NCBI GenBank assembly: GCA_903822005.1
Contig: CAIJNL010000018.1
Span: forward strand, 275,099 to 339,098
DNA length: 64,000 nucleotides
Reading direction: 5' to 3'
Source of the DNA: an uncultured Nitrospiraceae bacterium
GTDB lineage: Bacteria > Nitrospirota > Thermodesulfovibrionia > Thermodesulfovibrionales > Dissulfurispiraceae
The notes beneath the pieces were generated by a model that had not been told where the DNA came from, searched no databases, and saw only the letters and a program-made list of their open reading frames with translations. This document shows positions 60,072-64,000 of the stretch, in pieces. Position 1 is the first letter of the stretch; each line of letters starts with the position of its first letter. The position numbers and the translations under genes were made by a program.

Positions 60072-60822
60072 CTAAAATCTCCTTTGCGAGAGCAACATAA
60101 CTCTGGGCACCCCTGGAACGGGCATCATATAGGATCGCCGGTTTTCCGTGGCTTGGCGCTTCTCCCAGGGTAACGTTGCGTGGTATTACTGTGTCATAAA
60201 CAAGTTCTCCAAAATACTTCCTGACCTCCTGTGCGACCTGGGAGGAAAGAGTATTGCGGGGATCAAACATGGTAAGAAGGATGCCTTCAATCTCCAGGTT
60301 CGGATTGAAAGAGGACCGCACGAGCTTGAGGGTCCTCGTAAGAAGACTGAGACCTTCAAGGGAATAATATTCGCATTGTACAGGTACGACTATTGAGTCT
60401 GCCGCAACCAGGCCGTTCAGCGTCAACAGTCCGAGCGAAGGCGGACAATCAATGAATATATAGCGATATCGGTCCTTGATGCCGGCAAGGGAGTTCAGGA
60501 GTGTTTTTTCCCGGGCATCCCGGTTGACGAGTTCTACCTCAACAGCAAGCAGATCAATAGTGGAAGGAACTATGTGCAGGTGCGGTATCTGCGTCTCGTG
60601 GATAGCATCTTCCAGGGTATGTTTACCAGTATATACATCGTAAAGACTTTTACTGAGCTCACCCCTGTTAATTCCGAGCCCGCTTGACAGGTTGCCCTGG
60701 GGATCGGTATCCACTACCAGTACATCCTGGTCCGCCAGGGCGAGACAGGCCGACAGATTTACAGCAGTCGTAGTCTTTCCGACACCGCCCTTTTGATTGG
60801 CAACAACAACCGTCTTACCCAT
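60052..60822 (-). CDS. parA: Chromosome-partitioning ATPase ParA (Soj)
   Basis: A 256-aa deviant-Walker ATPase with KGGVGKTTTAVNLS near the N terminus, DTDPQGNLSSGLG, and FIDCPPSLGLLTLN. It forms nucleoid gradients that move ParB-parS complexes. It is the first gene of the leftward parAB operon, with a gap to the right that holds no clear gene. Confidence 0.96.
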   Translation of the reverse strand: MGKTVVVANQKGGVGKTTTAVNLSACLALADQDVLVVDTDPQGNLSSGLGINRGELSKSLYDVYTGKHTLEDAIHETQIPHLHIVPSTIDLLAVEVELVNRDAREKTLLNSLAGIKDRYRYIFIDCPPSLGLLTLNGLVAADSIVVPVQCEYYSLEGLSLLTRTLKLVRSSFNPNLEIEGILLTMFDPRNTLSSQVAQEVRKYFGELVYDTVIPRNVTLGEAPSHGKPAILYDARSRGAQSYVALAKEILDENSTR

Positions 60823-61554
60823 AAGTGCGATATTGTATCATTTTCAATACAGAGATTACTATTTCCGGAGAAAAGAAACACTTACTGGCCGATCAGGCAT
60901 CTGCGATATATATTCACTCGCATTGTTAGCCCCGTCATTGAAAAGGATAAATGGTGCATACGATGCAGTAAATCACAGTTGCTTCACAAAAGACCTGTGA
61001 CCGAATCAATACCTGTGCAAAAGGAGAAAAGGGACTTCCCGGCCGGCAGTAATTGACAACAAAGGAGATATTTCAAATATTGAACAGTTAAATATATCAT
61101 AATGGGGCTTGACATTAATTCATTGAAGATGCTATTAAAATACAACAAAATCCTTTGGGCAGACTATGCTTGCTGGGCCATTAATGAGCATATGCCCTTT
61201 AATTATGATGCGCCGGCTAAACGAAAATGGTTCCGAATAAATATAGATATTGACGGGAACCTGGACGTAAATAGCCTTTATCCCTTCAATATTTTTAATT
61301 TAGACACTACATGACTGTTTTGTCAGGCGGGCTTAAACAAATGGGTCCGGCGTTGCTTTGCACAGTTCTTATCAGCACAAAGGGGCGGGACAGGGATTGC
61401 AATAGCTATATCTGTCTGTTGAGCCTTACACTAAACTTTATGACAACGGAGGTGATGCAGGAGGGGGCAGAAGAAAGTCGGGGTGCACGCAGCACGGAGG
61501 TTAGGGTAGCGAAGAATTATCCTACTACAAAAAGTAAAACACGGAGGGAAATTT
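60823..61554. other. Long gap between parA and lldP; unassigned
   Basis: This 732-bp gap probably holds the parA promoter at its left and the lldP leader at its right. A 70-aa open frame (61102-61314, MGLDINSLKMLLKYNKILWA) has no ribosome site in range and no recognised family. Another frame (61311-61577) runs into lldP. I do not support either as a gene. A GGAGG site lies ahead of the lldP start. Confidence 0.4.
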
Positions 61555-63429
61555 ATGCCTTGGCAAATGAATATTGATCCGATGAAGACTTTATTCGGTG
61601 TAGATCCGAGTTGGAGCATCTTCGCGTCGGCATTAATAGCATCGATTCCTATTCTTTTCCTGTTCTGGGCTCTCGCAATAAAGCGCATGAAAGGCCACTT
61701 TGCTGCTATCGGCGGCACAGGCCTTGCCGTTGCCCTTGCAATTATTGTTTACAGAATGCCGGCTGATCTCGCCCTGATGTCTACGGCTCTCGGAATAGCT
61801 TTTGGACTGGCCCCGATCTGCTGGGTCGTCCTCACCGCCCTGTTTATTTATAATATGTCCGTGGAGACCGGTCAGTTTGAAGTCATCAAGAATTCGCTCG
61901 CTTCTGTTACAGACGACCGTCGTATGCAGGCGCTTCTCATTGCTTTTTCCTTTGGCGCATTTATTGAAGGCGCCGCCGGATTCGGCACGCCGGTTGCCAT
62001 CACCGCAGCCATGCTGGCGGGTCTCGGTTTCAGCCCGCTCTATGCAGCAGGTATCTGTCTGCTCGCAAACACAGCTCCTGTGGCCTATGGCTCTATCGGT
62101 ACCCCGATCGTTGTTGGCGCGCAGGTTGCCGGTGTGGATCAGCTGGCCATGAGTGCGATGGTGGGTCGTACCCTGCCGTTCCTGAGCGTCATCGTTCCGC
62201 TCTATCTTTGCATTCTTATGGCAGGCTGGAAAAAGGGAATGGAAGTATGGCCGGCCTGTTTGGTATGCGGAGTTTCTTTCGCAATCGCACAATTTCTTGT
62301 GTCCAACTACATCGGACCGCAGCTCACTGACATCATCGCAGCGCTCGTATCTCTGTTCTTTATTGTTATATTCCTGAAGGTATGGCATCCAAAAGAAAGC
62401 TGGCACTTTGCGGATGAAAAGAAGAGTCTCGGTAAGGCGGAGCTAAAGTATACCCTTGGACAGGTATTCAGAGCCTGGGGCCCCTTTATCATCCTTAGCA
62501 TCTGTGTAGGCGCCTGGGGAGCAAAGCCGGTCAATCAGGCCCTTAACCAGTCGTTTACCATTTTTATGAAGTCATTGGGTTTTGCAGGTCAGCTATTCCC
62601 AATTGCGGGCCTCGACAATATGGTTATTGATCAGGCCATGAAGGCCAAACCTGCTGCATTCAATTTCAACTTCCTTAGTATGTCGGGCACTGGTATCCTC
62701 TTTGCGTGGTTCTTCTCGATCCCTGTGATGGGTGCCTCAATGGGCCAGGCTTTGAAGTCCGCTGGTCACACCCTGAAGACCCTCGCATGGCCGTTCTTTA
62801 CCATATCCTGCGTGCTTGGGTTTGCATATATCATGAACTATTCCGGTATGGCAATCACCCTCGGGTATGCCTTCGCAGCATCAGGCCAGTTATTCCCGTT
62901 TTTCGCAGCTGTCCTTGGTTGGTTGGGCGTGTTCATGACAGGCTCGGACACTTCTTCGAATGCCCTCTTTGGCAAGCTGCAGGCAGTAACCGCTGAAAAG
63001 ATCGGTATAGATCCGATTGTCACCGTATCAGCAAACAGCAGCGGCGGCGTTTTGGGCAAGATGATATCGCCGCAGTCCATATCAGTAGCAACGGGTGCAA
63101 CTGGTCTTGTCGGTCACGAATCCGACATCTTCCGTTTTACCCTTAAGCATTCTATATTTTTGACAATCGTTGTAGGTATCATGGCGATGCTGCAGGCGTA
63201 TGTTTTCACCTGGATGATACCAGAGTCCCCGAAAGCCGCGGCTGTGGTAGCAGCGGTCACAGGAGCTCCTGGGGCGCCTGTTGTGGCACCTCCGGCAATC
63301 AATCCGGATGGTCTGTTCTGGCTGGGCATTGCAGTTGTTGTGGTGGTTCTTGTTACCATCGGCTCAAGGGTTCTCGGCAAGAACCTGGACGCACCAGCAG
63401 GCACAAAGTCCGAGACGCATTTCCACTAA
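61555..63429 (+). CDS. lldP: L-lactate permease
   Basis: A 624-aa protein of the lactate permease family (LldP/GlcA), with about 13-14 membrane helices. Conserved stretches include EGAAGFGTPVAITAAMLAGLGF, LLANTAPVAYGSIGTPI and MTGSDTSSNALFGKLQ. It imports lactate, or glycolate, with H+. The C terminus has an Ala/Pro/Val-rich linker before a last helix. A GGAGG site precedes ATG 61555. No lactate dehydrogenase is adjacent in the window. Confidence 0.94.
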   Translation: MPWQMNIDPMKTLFGVDPSWSIFASALIASIPILFLFWALAIKRMKGHFAAIGGTGLAVALAIIVYRMPADLALMSTALGIAFGLAPICWVVLTALFIYNMSVETGQFEVIKNSLASVTDDRRMQALLIAFSFGAFIEGAAGFGTPVAITAAMLAGLGFSPLYAAGICLLANTAPVAYGSIGTPIVVGAQVAGVDQLAMSAMVGRTLPFLSVIVPLYLCILMAGWKKGMEVWPACLVCGVSFAIAQFLVSNYIGPQLTDIIAALVSLFFIVIFLKVWHPKESWHFADEKKSLGKAELKYTLGQVFRAWGPFIILSICVGAWGAKPVNQALNQSFTIFMKSLGFAGQLFPIAGLDNMVIDQAMKAKPAAFNFNFLSMSGTGILFAWFFSIPVMGASMGQALKSAGHTLKTLAWPFFTISCVLGFAYIMNYSGMAITLGYAFAASGQLFPFFAAVLGWLGVFMTGSDTSSNALFGKLQAVTAEKIGIDPIVTVSANSSGGVLGKMISPQSISVATGATGLVGHESDIFRFTLKHSIFLTIVVGIMAMLQAYVFTWMIPESPKAAAVVAAVTGAPGAPVVAPPAINPDGLFWLGIAVVVVVLVTIGSRVLGKNLDAPAGTKSETHFH

Positions 63430-63446
63430 ATCAGTCATTGAAGCAG

Positions 63447-63475
63447 GGGGCGGGTTTTTACCCGCCCCTTTTTAT
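63447..63475 (+). terminator. Strong intrinsic terminator after lldP
   Basis: GGGGCGGG (63447-63454) and CCCGCCCC (63461-63468) make an 8-bp GC stem with a TTTTTA loop and a following T-rich tail. Confidence 0.92.
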
Positions 63476-63604
63476 TTTCAAATATTTACAAGCCCCACTA
63501 TATATATATAAATTAACTTTCCTTACAATACAGGCAGTTTTGTTTTAAAGGTAGGCGTGCTGACTGTCGAAAAGATATTTTTTCCGGTATTTGATAAAAA
63601 AATG

Positions 63605-63633
63605 TTGACATTCGTCCAAAAACCTGCTATTCT
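63605..63633 (+). promoter_or_regulatory. rRNA operon promoter
   Basis: A perfect -35 TTGACA (63605-63610) and a -10 TATTCT (63628-63633, 4 of 6) are spaced by 17 bp, with an AT-rich upstream tract that could act as an UP element. It lies ~270 bp before the 16S rRNA. Confidence 0.7.
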
Positions 63634-63906
63634 ATAAATCCAGCATTGATCTTTGAAGCATCACAATCTTGCAGTACCGAAGGCGTATCAGCTGAGGTGA
63701 ACACAGGAAAACGGATTTTAAGAGCATGTTTATGCCTTTTCCAGTCTATGGAAAGGCAAGATTAAAACATTGCTGAAATTCGCTTGAGGTTGCCCGGAGG
63801 ATAGTATTTGGTGCTGGGAGTCTTATTGTTCTTTGAAAACTTGAGATAGGTTCTGTCAATTCAAAAAGAAACACAATAGTCAACGTTTTATAAAGATGTC
63901 AGGAAA
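63634..63906 (+). promoter_or_regulatory. rRNA leader with hairpin and boxA-like antitermination site
   Basis: The leader holds a hairpin (TGCCTTTTCCA at 63733-63743 with TGGAAAGGCA at 63749-63758) and a boxA-like element, TGTTCTTTGAAAAC (63827-63840), close to the consensus used for NusB/S10 antitermination in rRNA operons. I see no coding frame in this stretch or in 63476-63604. Confidence 0.6.
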
Positions 63907-64000
63907 ACATTTGAGAGTTTGATCCTGGCTCAGAACGAACGCTGGCGGCGTGCTTAACACATGCAAGTCGAACGGGTTTATATGCTGTAGCAATACAATA
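63907..64000 (+). rRNA. rrs: 16S ribosomal RNA, 5' end only (window edge)
   Basis: The universal start AGAGTTTGATCCTGGCTCAG is at 63914, followed by AACGAACGCTGGCGGCGTGC. The mature 5' end is estimated at ~63907 by alignment with E. coli. The remainder lies outside. The sequence up to the edge resembles Desulfobacterota or Nitrospirota types but is too short to place firmly. Confidence 0.95.

Noticed and set aside
61102..61314. 70-aa + strand open frame in the parA-lldP gap
   Set aside because: No ribosome site is in range and the sequence resembles no family I can name; I left it as unassigned.
61335..61365. Possible sigma54 promoter
   Set aside because: The GG and GC spacing is 9, not the required 10 bp, so the match is not good enough.
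61311..61577. 88-aa + strand open frame overlapping the lldP start
   Set aside because: It runs into lldP in another frame, has mixed basic composition and no family match.
61633..62406. 257-aa minus-strand open frame
   Set aside because: It is antisense to lldP, rich in Arg/Glu/Asn as expected of a shadow, and has no recognised domain.

Overview
This window looks like bacterial chromosome from a Gram-negative, probably anaerobic or facultative organism. Gram-negative character comes from apolipoprotein N-acyltransferase (lnt), CMP-KDO synthetase (kdsB) and lipid-linked sugar transfer genes. Anaerobic energy metabolism is suggested by a Hyf-like membrane complex, a tungstate-type ABC importer, selenocysteine synthase (selA), pta-ackA and a lactate permease. 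The first ~94 nt of a 16S rRNA at the right edge and the gene content fit a Nitrospirota or Desulfobacterota-like lineage, but this is an impression and not a placement.

Layout. 0-5.5 kb: an edge-truncated HDOD/AAA+ protein, then a leftward operon for lipid-linked sugar transfer (PAP2-GT39 fusion, GT2, flippase-like protein). 5.6-10.5 kb: an orotate phosphoribosyltransferase-like gene with a radical SAM gene, an MFS transporter, an unknown gene and a cysteine synthase. 10.6-14.3 kb: an accessory stretch, AT-rich in its SieB and nuclease part. It has an S4-domain gene and a broken 2TM-receiver gene under near-identical promoters, then a SieB-like membrane protein and two PD-(D/E)XK-type nuclease-like genes; this is the best candidate for an undescribed (defence-like) system. 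14.3-21.9 kb: a six-gene Hyf/Ehr-type operon whose large subunit has lost the [NiFe] cysteines, preceded by a good sigma70 promoter and a ~275-nt leader with a strong fold. 22-31 kb: a DUF255 thioredoxin-like protein, a PPC/DUF296 gene between two perfect parS palindromes, a TRIC-type channel, selA, a class V aminotransferase with serA, and purA. 31-36.4 kb: comF, tRNA-Leu(GAG), uvrB, purF, cutA and a duplicated Cys-rich small protein. 36.4-39.4 kb: a Mop molbindin and a modE-like/tupABC tungstate-molybdate locus. 39.4-46.3 kb: an acetolactate synthase-like enzyme, hisD, pta and ackA. 46.3-60.8 kb: the replication and segregation core (gyrA, gyrB, dnaN, dnaA, a candidate oriC, prfB with a programmed frameshift, lnt, kdsB, pyrG, parB, parA). 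61.5-64 kb: lldP, a strong terminator, an rRNA promoter and leader, and the 5' end of 16S rRNA.

How the parts fit. Lactate uptake (lldP), acetyl-phosphate/acetate interconversion (pta-ackA) and the Hyf-like membrane module suggest fermentative or respiratory carbon flow with ion pumping. Tungstate/molybdate uptake and selA suggest Mo/W and possibly selenocysteine-dependent oxidoreductases such as formate dehydrogenase elsewhere in the genome. The ParB/ParA genes and the two parS sites, which lie about 35 kb apart, place the whole window in the origin-proximal domain.
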